Of a stretch of 11,461 bases of DNA, positions 1 through 5,217 are shown piece after piece. Source of the DNA: SIG299 sp964541485 (GTDB lineage Bacteria > Bacillota > Clostridia > Lachnospirales > Lachnospiraceae); contig CAZIQL010000072.1 in NCBI GenBank assembly GCA_964541485.1, forward strand, positions 1 to 11,461, written 5' to 3'. The position numbers and the translations under genes are program-made. Positions within the stretch are counted from its first letter, which is position 1. Every line of letters begins with the position of its first letter. The notes below the pieces were generated by a model. The model saw only the letters and a list, made by a program, of their open reading frames with translations. It was not told where the DNA came from and ran no database searches.

Positions 1-1
1 A

Positions 2-53
2 AACTGACCTCCAAAAAATTAGATTTTTTAGGTCTAACTTTTTGGGGTCAGTT
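2..53. repeat. Near-perfect palindrome resembling joined IS3/IS150-type terminal inverted repeats
   Basis: The left arm (AACTGACC, bulged T10, then CCAAAAA) pairs with the right arm (TTTTTGG then GGTCAGTT). After one A/C mismatch the pairing continues inward through TTAGA/TCTAA to a T-rich loop at about 27-29. Read outward on the minus strand, the right arm begins TGAACTGACCCCAAAAAG, which resembles terminal repeats of IS3-family (IS150-group) elements as I remember them. The left arm read on the plus strand is a diverged copy of the same end. The outer tips face outward, as in a complete but empty mini-element of about 54 bases. It could instead be a chance structure or a terminator. The left flank is outside the window, so a target duplication cannot be checked. 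Confidence 0.55.
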
Positions 54-54
54 C

Positions 55-166
55 ACGGCTGTCTGAAGCGGAACGGGGTTCTTCTGTTTATAAATGCCGA
101 TATAGAGTCGGGCTGGAAGCAAGTCTTCGTATGGTGACTACGTTTTTGAGGGAACCCTCCCGTAGC
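55..166. other. Intergenic block without a clear gene; several small hairpins
   Basis: No convincing coding region is present. One plus-strand frame is open from the window start to about 135 but has no start codon or ribosome site that I trust. The block contains a row of short inverted repeats: GAAC/GTTC near 76-91, CCGA/TCGG near 104-118, GAAG/CTTC near 117-128, and a larger one (GGT-GACTACG with CGTAGCC-T-ACC, 133-171) enclosing GAGGG/CCCTC at 148-159. The last one overlaps the stop codon of the neighbouring GGDEF gene. I do not recognise an RNA family. It may be mobile-element relic or a structured 3' region. Confidence 0.3.
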
Positions 167-1828
167 CTACCTCTTGTACATTGGAAACTGTGCATAGAAC
201 TCCTTCTTGTCTTTATACATGTTGTCCTCCGCCTCATTCATCATCTCACCGATGTACTTTGCCTTTTCCCGATAGCAATAGCCGATGGCTGCCAGCGGAA
301 CCTCCCCTTCGTTGCTTATCGTACGAAGCATGCGGACCTTCTTTAAAAAGTCCGTTTCCTCTGCATCCAGCACAATGACAAGGAACTCATCGCCACTCAT
401 GCGGCAACGCATGTCATCCGGAAACACTCGCTTTAGATTGTCCGCAAAGCCGCAAATGAGACCATCCCCGGCCGAATGCCCAAAATTGTCATTGACATAT
501 TTCAGACGGTTCAAATCGCAGAATACCACTCCGACGTCCTTTTCTTCACCATGTGCATATTCTGTACAATATTCAATCATGTAATGACGATTATACAGTC
601 CCGTCATCATATCCGAATAAGCAAGCTTGTTTGCATGTTCCACCTGCTTGTTCAGCTCTGCCATCGTATCCTTAAGCGTTGCCGCAAGCAGTCCTGTTTC
701 ATCATCCGAATCACAATTAATTTTAGTGTTCCAGTCCCCCTGTGCAATCTTCCTTGCCGCCTCTGTCAGTTCCGTCAGCGGCTTTGTAATCTTTTCTGCC
801 AGCCTGGTACTAAACGAGATGGCAATTGTCATTACAATCAGGAATACCGTAATCAGCTGCCAGACAAGGGCATTTCTGGTCATGTTAATTTCATATGTCG
901 GAGCAGAAATTGCCAGATACATTCCATTCATCAGACGATGGAACACCAGACGCTCATTCTTTCCGTTCCAATGATAGGAATACATCTTGCCCTCAACACC
1001 GTTTGGTCCTACCATGTTTGTCAACATTTCCACCTGTTCCTGTAAGATTTCCGTGTCTGTATCGCTCTGGTAATCCTTGTGATAAATCATGCATCCTTCT
1101 GCCGAAACCAAAAAGGCATGCCCCTTTTCATACACGGTAACTTCGCTGATAATCTCCCGAAGGACTCCAAGTTCTATATCCATACCAACGACTCCGACAC
1201 AGTACTCCTTATAAAAAATAGGAATAATGTAGGAAGTCATGTAGGCATCTACATTATCATCCCAATATGGCTCCAGCCAGGTCGGACCACCGTTTGCAAC
1301 CGGAATATAATACCAGCCGAGTTTGTCAATCGTCTCCGGGCTTTCGGCAGAAATCGTGGTCATCTCATGCTCCACAAGTTCTCCGTTCTCATCCCTCGTC
1401 AGGTAAACACCCTTTTGCATACCAAGCAAATCGGGGTTAATGCGCAAATACACCGACATCGCACTGTCCGTGCTGTCTGCCGCATTTTTTAACACCTCAT
1501 ATACTCTGTTACAGTAATAATCAATATATACCTCTGTTCTAAGAAGCACATCGCTTCCTGCCAGCTGTTCCTTCGCATAGTGATACACCGAGTCCACAGA
1601 TAACTTCACCGTCAGCAGCTGTGCATTAATCTCCTGTACCTTTTCCTCACACATCAAATTCATAATCTGGGCAGAGTCATTCTGAACAACCGTACTCGCA
1701 TTTATAATACCGATGGTTCCGATTAAAACAGATGCCACAAGAATACTTCCTACAAGTAAACGCAAAATTTTTGTCTGTAATAAATTCTTTTTGATATCTG
1801 TCACCCCGCATTCTAAAATATAGGTCAT
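167..1828 (-). CDS. Membrane-bound sensor diguanylate cyclase (dCache-HAMP-GGDEF)
   Basis: This protein probably makes cyclic di-GMP from two GTP in response to an extracellular ligand. Its 553 residues read, in order: a short cytoplasmic N-terminus, TM1 (about 23-44), an extracytoplasmic region of about 270 residues that looks like a double Cache sensor (the stretch from GWYY at 171 to VVGMDIEL at 220 is typical), TM2 (about 321-341), a HAMP linker (about 342-395) and a GGDEF domain (about 405-553). The domain has the metal-binding Asp in FCDLN (D438), NDNFGHSAGD (446-455) and the signature loop as SGDEF (478-482) rather than GGDEF. The inhibitory I-site RxxD is broken: F469 stands where Arg is expected, while D472 is kept. 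It has its own promoter and no partner gene. The start is uncertain: ATG at 1828 has no Shine-Dalgarno and lies very close to the -10, and a GTG at 1804 (Val9) is an alternative. The SGDEF variant is probably compatible with activity but this is inferred. Confidence 0.9.
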   Translation of the reverse strand: MTYILECGVTDIKKNLLQTKILRLLVGSILVASVLIGTIGIINASTVVQNDSAQIMNLMCEEKVQEINAQLLTVKLSVDSVYHYAKEQLAGSDVLLRTEVYIDYYCNRVYEVLKNAADSTDSAMSVYLRINPDLLGMQKGVYLTRDENGELVEHEMTTISAESPETIDKLGWYYIPVANGGPTWLEPYWDDNVDAYMTSYIIPIFYKEYCVGVVGMDIELGVLREIISEVTVYEKGHAFLVSAEGCMIYHKDYQSDTDTEILQEQVEMLTNMVGPNGVEGKMYSYHWNGKNERLVFHRLMNGMYLAISAPTYEINMTRNALVWQLITVFLIVMTIAISFSTRLAEKITKPLTELTEAARKIAQGDWNTKINCDSDDETGLLAATLKDTMAELNKQVEHANKLAYSDMMTGLYNRHYMIEYCTEYAHGEEKDVGVVFCDLNRLKYVNDNFGHSAGDGLICGFADNLKRVFPDDMRCRMSGDEFLVIVLDAEETDFLKKVRMLRTISNEGEVPLAAIGYCYREKAKYIGEMMNEAEDNMYKDKKEFYAQFPMYKR

Positions 1829-1829
1829 T

Positions 1830-1844
1830 TGTACTACTTGTACA
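1830..1844. promoter_or_regulatory. Operator-like inverted repeat at the GGDEF gene start site
   Basis: TGTAC-TACTT-GTACA is a perfect 5-base inverted repeat with a 5-base centre. It lies immediately downstream of the -10 element and touches the ATG of the GGDEF gene, covering the predicted transcription start. A bound protein there would block initiation. Arms of this length can arise by chance, and GTAC is itself palindromic. Confidence 0.3.
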
Positions 1845-1845
1845 C

Positions 1846-1874
1846 ATTATACGATACAATTCGGCAAATTGCAA
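1846..1874 (-). promoter_or_regulatory. Sigma-A-type promoter of the GGDEF gene
   Basis: On the minus strand there is a consensus -10 TATAAT (1851-1846), a 17-base spacer and a -35 TTGCAA (1874-1869, 4 of 6 matches). Transcription would begin near 1839, only about 11 bases before the ATG at 1828. This implies either a nearly leaderless message or use of the internal GTG at 1804. Confidence 0.65.
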
Positions 1875-1899
1875 TGACAATACCAAATTTCCTGAGAGC

Positions 1900-1943
1900 A
1901 AAAAAAGAACGGATTTTGCACAAATCCGTTCATAAATCCGTTC
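1900..1943 (-). terminator. Intrinsic terminator of the feo genes, with duplicated left arm
   Basis: Read on the minus strand, GAACGGATTT (1931-1922), a 5-base loop and AAATCCGTTC (1916-1907) form a perfect 10-base-pair stem followed by seven U (1906-1900). It begins soon after the stop of the FeoB-associated gene at 1953. A second copy of the left arm, GAACGGATTT, sits just upstream (1943-1934), giving a tandem repeat with a 12-base period, so two mutually exclusive hairpins are possible. The T-rich stretch on the other side means it might also work weakly on the plus strand. Confidence 0.85.
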
Positions 1944-1952
1944 TTTTCCTTT

Positions 1953-2135
1953 TTACTCATCCTTCTGTACGGAAGGACAATTTCCTGTACATCCCGAACA
2001 GTTTCGGCCACAAGTTTTGCTGTCCGGACATCCGATGCACTTTGCACCATTCTTTTTTTCTTTTCTAATATAAAATACTGCTGCTCCAATCACCGCCAGG
2101 AGAATCACTGCAATCAAAATGTCTGTCAACGTCAT
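1953..2135 (-). CDS. FeoB-associated Cys-rich membrane protein
   Basis: This 60-residue peptide matches the family of small Cys-rich proteins encoded next to feoB in Firmicutes. One N-terminal membrane segment (about 5-23) is followed by a basic stretch (RKEKK, 24-28) and a Cys-rich tail with six cysteines (C33, C36, C42, C46, C49, C53). The spacing CxxC-x5-C-x3-C-x2-C-x3-C would suit metal or Fe-S binding on the cytoplasmic side, given the positive residues after the helix. It starts 18 bases after the feoB stop and is last in the unit, before a strong terminator. The ribosome site is modest (AAAGG, about 7 bases before ATG). The family's exact role is not established. An accessory or iron-handling part in FeoB transport is inferred from constant linkage. 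Confidence 0.85.
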   Translation of the reverse strand: MTLTDILIAVILLAVIGAAVFYIRKEKKNGAKCIGCPDSKTCGRNCSGCTGNCPSVQKDE

Positions 2136-2153
2136 ATTGCTGCCTTTCTAAAA

Positions 2154-4151
2154 CTATTTTAACTTATATTCTTCGCTAAACTTCTTGTTTGTGTTGTTGA
2201 TTAAAAGGATTACGATTACAACCATCACTGCTACTGCAATCAGACCAGGTAAAAAGCCTGCACCAAGCTTACCCGTAGTAATGAGTGTACCAATCTGGTA
2301 AATCAGGAATGCCACCGTATAACCGGTACCCATCTGAAGTGCTACGCCGCCCCAGAACCACTTCTTATCTGCGATTTCGGAGTTCATTGCACCAAGTGCT
2401 GCAAAACAAGGTGGTGTGTAAAGGTTAAACATTAAATATGCAAGTGCAGCAACCTTAGTAAGTGCCAATGCGGTCGCTACCACATTACCGTCACCAACCA
2501 GTTCCAGTTCTTCTGTATCAATTACTGCAGAAAGACCATAGCAGACTGCCAGTGTACCTACTACGTTTTCCTTTGCAATGAAACCTGTCACCGCTGCCGC
2601 TGCAAGCTGCCATGCTGCCACACCTACGATTGGCACTAAGAGCACTGCAATCGGAGAAGCGATGGTTGCAAGGATGGAAGTATTTGCTGCTTCCTCTTCT
2701 ACTATCTGGAAACTCCAGTTGAAGGTCTGCATGATATGTACTACTGCGTTACATACAAGGATGATAGTACCTGCCTTGATGATGTATGCCTTACCACGGT
2801 CAAGCATGGAAAGTGCTGCTCTCTTTAAGCTTGGAACCTTGTACTCCGGAAGCTCAATGATGAAGAAGGACTTTCTGTACTTCTGACCGGAAATCTTCTT
2901 TACCAATAATGCGCCAAGCAAGATTAAAATAATACCGGAAAAATACATAAGCGGTGCTACCCACCATGCATTGCCAAAAAACGCCCCTGCAAACAGGGAA
3001 ATTACCGGAAGCTTTGCACCACATGGCATAAATGGTGTTAACATAGCAGTTGCTCTGCGTTCTCTTTCATTACGGATGGTACGACAAGACATAATGCCAG
3101 GGATAGCACAGCCAACGCCGATGATCATTGGAATAACGGACTTACCGGAAAGACCAACTCTCTTAAAGATAGGGTCAAGCACAACCGTTGCACGAGCCAT
3201 ATAACCGCAGTCCTCAAGGAGTGCTATAAGGAAATACATTACCATAACGAGCGGAAGGAAGCCAACAACGGCAATTACACCACCGATGATACCATCCACA
3301 AGTAAGGACTGTAAGAACGGATTTGCATTTTCCACCATTCCTGCTACTGCTTCCTGACCTGCCTCGAGTACTCCTACCAGCCAGTCAGCAATCCATGTAC
3401 CGACTGTTGTCTGGGAAATATAAAATACAAGGAACATGATAACCGCAAATAACGGAATACCAAACCAAGGATTTGTCAGAACCTCGTCAATTTTATCCTG
3501 ACTGTTCTTGTTCTTTGTCAGAACCTTACGCTTTTCTACTGCCTTTACCACGCCGTTTACGAAGTCAAAGCGCTTTCTGTCTTCTGCTTCTACTGCAGCC
3601 TTATCCTGCAAATCAATCTCTGCCTGCCGGTAAGGTGCTTTCTGCCCCTGACCCTTTAAGGATACTGCCGTCTCTACTACTTCCTTCAACCCATTGTCAC
3701 CGTTTACTGTAGAAACAGTCTCAACTACAGGACAGCCAAGCTTTTCAGATAACAGCTCTACATTGATTTCGGTATCCTTCTTTTCGTTGATATCACTCTT
3801 GTTGAGTGCAACTACGACCGGAATGCCAAGCTCTAATAACTGAGTTGTAAAGAATAAGCTTCTGCTTAAGTTGGTTGCATCCACGATGTTAATGATAGCA
3901 TCCGGATTTTCATTCTTTACATAGCTGCTTGTGATACTTTCCTCCGATGTAAACGGAGACATGGAATAAGCGCCCGGCAAGTCGACTGCAACCAATTCCT
4001 CTGCACCACTGTAAAAGTTCTTCTTAATCGGGCTTTCTTTTCTTTCTACCGTAACACCGGCCCAGTTACCTACTTTTTCGTTTCTGCCGGTTAAGGCATT
4101 GTACATTGTGGTTTTTCCGCTGTTCGGATTACCTGTTAATGCGATTCTCAT
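2154..4151 (-). CDS. feoB: Ferrous iron transport protein B
   Basis: FeoB is the inner-membrane Fe(II) permease with an N-terminal GTPase-like domain. Numbered from the Met at 4151 (665 residues), the G domain shows G1 GNPNSGKTT (7-15), G2 Thr34 in GVTVE, G3 DLPG (57-60) and G4 NKSD (117-120). A helical linker is followed by membrane segments from about residue 230. The two Gate motifs are clear: GVGCAIPG (345-352) with MSCRTIRNERERR, and PCGAKLPVISLFAG from residue 376. CFAALGAMNSE near the end is also typical. An ATG at 4157 exists, but AGGAGG (4163-4158) abuts it with no spacing and stands 6 bases before the ATG at 4151, so I chose 4151. It follows feoA after a 95-base gap that holds a terminator-like hairpin and an operator-like repeat, and it precedes the Cys-rich partner by 18 bases. 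The length is normal and no key motif is missing. Confidence 0.97.
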   Translation of the reverse strand: MRIALTGNPNSGKTTMYNALTGRNEKVGNWAGVTVERKESPIKKNFYSGAEELVAVDLPGAYSMSPFTSEESITSSYVKNENPDAIINIVDATNLSRSLFFTTQLLELGIPVVVALNKSDINEKKDTEINVELLSEKLGCPVVETVSTVNGDNGLKEVVETAVSLKGQGQKAPYRQAEIDLQDKAAVEAEDRKRFDFVNGVVKAVEKRKVLTKNKNSQDKIDEVLTNPWFGIPLFAVIMFLVFYISQTTVGTWIADWLVGVLEAGQEAVAGMVENANPFLQSLLVDGIIGGVIAVVGFLPLVMVMYFLIALLEDCGYMARATVVLDPIFKRVGLSGKSVIPMIIGVGCAIPGIMSCRTIRNERERRATAMLTPFMPCGAKLPVISLFAGAFFGNAWWVAPLMYFSGIILILLGALLVKKISGQKYRKSFFIIELPEYKVPSLKRAALSMLDRGKAYIIKAGTIILVCNAVVHIMQTFNWSFQIVEEEAANTSILATIASPIAVLLVPIVGVAAWQLAAAAVTGFIAKENVVGTLAVCYGLSAVIDTEELELVGDGNVVATALALTKVAALAYLMFNLYTPPCFAALGAMNSEIADKKWFWGGVALQMGTGYTVAFLIYQIGTLITTGKLGAGFLPGLIAVAVMVVIVILLINNTNKKFSEEYKLK

Positions 4152-4177
4152 TTTCATCCTCCTACTTTTGTTTTGCT

Positions 4178-4206
4178 CTTATAACCAAAGTTAGAATTAA
4201 CTAACC
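4178..4206 (-). promoter_or_regulatory. Possible separate promoter for feoB
   Basis: On the minus strand TATAAG (4183-4178) could be a -10 element. At 17 bases upstream lies GGTTAG (4206-4201), a poor -35. The operator-like repeat 4190-4205 would fill the spacer, which suits repression. The evidence is mainly positional: a hairpin with a U-run lies upstream and an operator copy lies here, which makes sense only if feoB can start its own transcript. Confidence 0.35.
4190..4205. promoter_or_regulatory. Operator-like site GTTAG-N6-CTAAC upstream of feoB
   Basis: GTTAGAATTAACTAAC is an inverted repeat with 5-base arms and a 6-base centre. It has the same arms and spacing as the site in front of feoA at 4481-4496, and its GTTAG/CTAAC arms resemble the core of DtxR-type iron boxes (TTAGGTTAG...CTAACCTAA). 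It lies about 38 bases before the feoB ATG at 4151. Likely ligand: the divergently encoded DtxR-family protein (inference). Confidence 0.6.
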
Positions 4207-4215
4207 GTTTGTCAT

Positions 4216-4241
4216 AAAAAATAGTGACTTACATCACTATT
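4216..4241 (-). terminator. Terminator-like hairpin between feoA and feoB
   Basis: On the minus strand ATAGTGA (4240-4234), a 6-base loop and TCACTAT (4227-4221) form a stem running directly into a U-run (T at 4221-4216). It starts about six bases after the feoA stop at 4247. The stem is AT-rich, so it may be only a partial terminator, which would lower feoB relative to feoA unless feoB has its own promoter. Confidence 0.6.
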
Positions 4242-4246
4242 ATATT

Positions 4247-4459
4247 TTATATTGAAATAGCTCTCGCTAATTCATTATCGATGTTATATCTTGCGTCCTT
4301 GATGGAAACAACCAGGTTGCTCTTTTTGTGGTCGATTACCGTAATTGGCTCTCCACTGTAGCAGCCAAGTGAAAAAAGGAACGCATTCAAATCTTCATCG
4401 TCTGTCTCAATTGCCTTAATGATATACTCTTTTTCAACTTCTGCGTCTAAAAGATTCAT
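4247..4459 (-). CDS. feoA: Ferrous iron transport protein A
   Basis: FeoA is a small cytoplasmic SH3-like protein that partners FeoB in ferrous iron uptake. At 70 residues it has the family length. The pattern LFSLGCYSGEPITVI (28-42), followed by strands and a C-terminal DARYNIDNELARAI (55-68), matches the family's L-x2-LG-x2-G-x2-I and RYxLDxxxAxxI signatures. The start is supported by AGGAGG six bases before the ATG at 4459. It is first in the iron locus, behind a strong promoter with an operator-like repeat at the transcription start, and is followed by a terminator-like hairpin before feoB. Role in the complex (stabilising or regulating FeoB) is from the family, not from this sequence. 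Confidence 0.93.
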   Translation of the reverse strand: MNLLDAEVEKEYIIKAIETDDEDLNAFLFSLGCYSGEPITVIDHKKSNLVVSIKDARYNIDNELARAISI

Positions 4460-4480
4460 GGTTTTCCTCCTCTGACATTT

Positions 4481-4496
4481 GTTAGGTCTTCCTAAC
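4481..4496. promoter_or_regulatory. Iron-box-like operator GTTAGG-TCTT-CCTAAC at the feoA promoter
   Basis: GTTAGGTCTTCCTAAC has perfect 6-base arms around a 4-base centre. It sits 21 bases upstream of the feoA ATG and directly downstream of the -10 at 4510-4505, overlapping or just following the predicted start of transcription near 4498. It resembles the core of DtxR/IdeR boxes and shares arms and geometry with the site at 4190-4205. Binding there should block feoA transcription when iron is plentiful (inference from the DtxR family). Confidence 0.7.
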
Positions 4497-4504
4497 CATA
4501 GGCT

Positions 4505-4533
4505 ACTTTACCATTCTCTGGAACTGTTGTCAA
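4505..4533 (-). promoter_or_regulatory. Sigma-A-type promoter of feoA
   Basis: A perfect -35 TTGACA (minus strand, 4533-4528) is followed by a 17-base spacer and a -10 TAAAGT (4510-4505, 4 of 6). The predicted start near 4498 lies next to the inverted repeat 4481-4496, the expected arrangement for repressor control. Confidence 0.75.
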
Positions 4534-4587
4534 GCGATTTTTTTAAAATTTGACAATATTTATTGAGAAAATTTCATCCTCAAAAAT

Positions 4588-4616
4588 TTGAAAAAATGTT
4601 TTTCATATGTTATACT
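4588..4616 (+). promoter_or_regulatory. Promoter of the DtxR-family regulator, with embedded inverted repeat
   Basis: On the plus strand TTGAAA (4588-4593), a 17-base spacer and TATACT (4611-4616) form a good sigma-A promoter, giving a leader of about 65 bases. Within it TGAAAAA-ATG-TTTTTCA (4589-4605) is a perfect 7-base inverted repeat spanning the -35 and most of the spacer. That placement suits a repressor site. Its sequence differs from the GTTAG-N6-CTAAC sites, so it may belong to another regulator or be AT-rich coincidence. Confidence 0.6.
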
Positions 4617-4630
4617 ATATATTAATGAAT

Positions 4631-4659
4631 CTTTGAAAACAGACTTCTTTTTTTCAAAG
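4631..4659 (+). promoter_or_regulatory. Leader hairpin ahead of the regulator gene
   Basis: CTTTGAAAA (4631-4639) and TTTTCAAAG (4651-4659) form a perfect 9-base-pair stem with an 11-base loop in the 5' leader, ending 30 bases before the ATG at 4690. No U-run follows the stem, so it is not an obvious terminator. The TTTGAAAA word recurs from the promoter repeat at 4587-4594. Confidence 0.45.
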
Positions 4660-4689
4660 TCATGATTATGATAACTTGGGGTTGAAGAA

Positions 4690-5052
4690 ATGAATATAAA
4701 CGAATCTGCAGAAAATTATTTAGAAACTATCTTGGTACTTAGCAAAAAGCTTCCGGTTGTGCGTTCCGTTGACATTGCAAACGAACTTGGCTTTAAAAAG
4801 TCCAGTGTCAGCATCGCCATGAAAAATTTGCGCGAACAGGAACACATCGTTGTATCCGACGCCGGCTTTATCACATTGACCGAATCCGGACGTGCGATTG
4901 CTGAGATGATTTTTGAACGCCACGAGCTCATTTCCGGCTGGCTGATTAAGCTTGGTGTACCGGAGGAAATCGCACTGGAAGACGCGTGCAAGGTAGAGCA
5001 CGTTCTTAGTCCGGAGAGCTTCGATGCGATTAAAAAGTATATTACGAAGTAG
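4690..5052 (+). CDS. Short DtxR-family metal-dependent transcriptional regulator
   Basis: Likely an iron-responsive repressor of the divergent feo genes. Residues 1-65 form a winged helix-turn-helix (recognition region near VRSVDIANELGFKKSSVSIA, wing ending ITLTESGR). Residues 70-120 form the DtxR-type dimerisation and metal-binding domain. Aligned by eye to B. subtilis MntR and DtxR, the metal ligands are H78 (MntR H77), C100 (DtxR C102, MntR E99), E103 and H104. Position 9 is Asn, where MntR has D8 and DtxR has M10. At 120 residues it is shorter than MntR (about 142) and lacks the C-terminal SH3-like domain of DtxR/IdeR. The Cys favours an iron-type site over manganese, but this is inference. 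Ribosome site: weak GGGG about 8 bases before ATG. It has its own promoter facing away from feoA and ends in a large hairpin terminator. Confidence 0.9.
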   Translation: MNINESAENYLETILVLSKKLPVVRSVDIANELGFKKSSVSIAMKNLREQEHIVVSDAGFITLTESGRAIAEMIFERHELISGWLIKLGVPEEIALEDACKVEHVLSPESFDAIKKYITK

Positions 5053-5066
5053 GATATTAAAAACAT

Positions 5067-5149
5067 GAGCCAATTTCCCATTCTGATGGGCAAAAACGCA
5101 TATTTTTGTTATGCATTGCCCACCACAATTGGAAATTGGCTCTTTTTTT
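5067..5149 (+). terminator. Nested hairpin terminator between convergent genes
   Basis: GAGCCAATTTCC (5067-5078) pairs perfectly with GGAAATTGGCTC (5131-5142), followed by seven T (5143-5149). The loop holds a second hairpin: TGGGCAA (5087-5093) with TTGCCCA (5116-5122), and GCAT/ATGC inside it. It begins 14 bases after the regulator stop at 5052. On the minus strand the outer stem is followed by ATGTTTTT, so it may also serve pepF, whose stop is at 5218. Confidence 0.8.
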
Positions 5150-5167
5150 GACTCTATTTGAGGCTCT

Positions 5168-5205
5168 TTGGGCAAGCACAATCTTTTTCGCTCCTTCTTG
5201 CCCAA
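5168..5205 (-). terminator. Hairpin after pepF sharing the TGGGCAA stem
   Basis: TTGGGCAAG (5168-5176) and CTTGCCCAA (5197-5205) form a perfect 9-base-pair stem with a 20-base loop, 12 bases after the pepF stop on the minus strand. No U-run follows directly, so it is more a 3'-end structure than a textbook terminator. Its core TGGGCAA/TTGCCCA is the same as the inner stem at 5087-5122. Confidence 0.45.
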
Positions 5206-5217
5206 TATTCTATGAAA

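Noticed and set aside
3..137. Open plus-strand frame from the window start ending with TGA near 137
   Set aside because: No start codon with a ribosome site, crosses the palindrome, and the peptide resembles no family I know; about 45 codons open by chance is unremarkable.
55..166. A known riboswitch, 6S RNA or TnpB-type guide RNA in the left intergenic block
   Set aside because: I compared remembered consensus cores (c-di-GMP, T-box, TPP, FMN, SAM, cobalamin, 6S, group II domain V) and none matches; only generic hairpins remain.
476..1045. 189-codon open frame on the plus strand
   Set aside because: It lies wholly antisense to the GGDEF gene, whose domains are clear, and has no family-like motifs or ribosome site.
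4720..5205. 161-codon minus-strand open frame across the regulator and its terminator
   Set aside because: It is opposite the DtxR-family gene and runs through a terminator stem; the regulator frame carries the conserved motifs.
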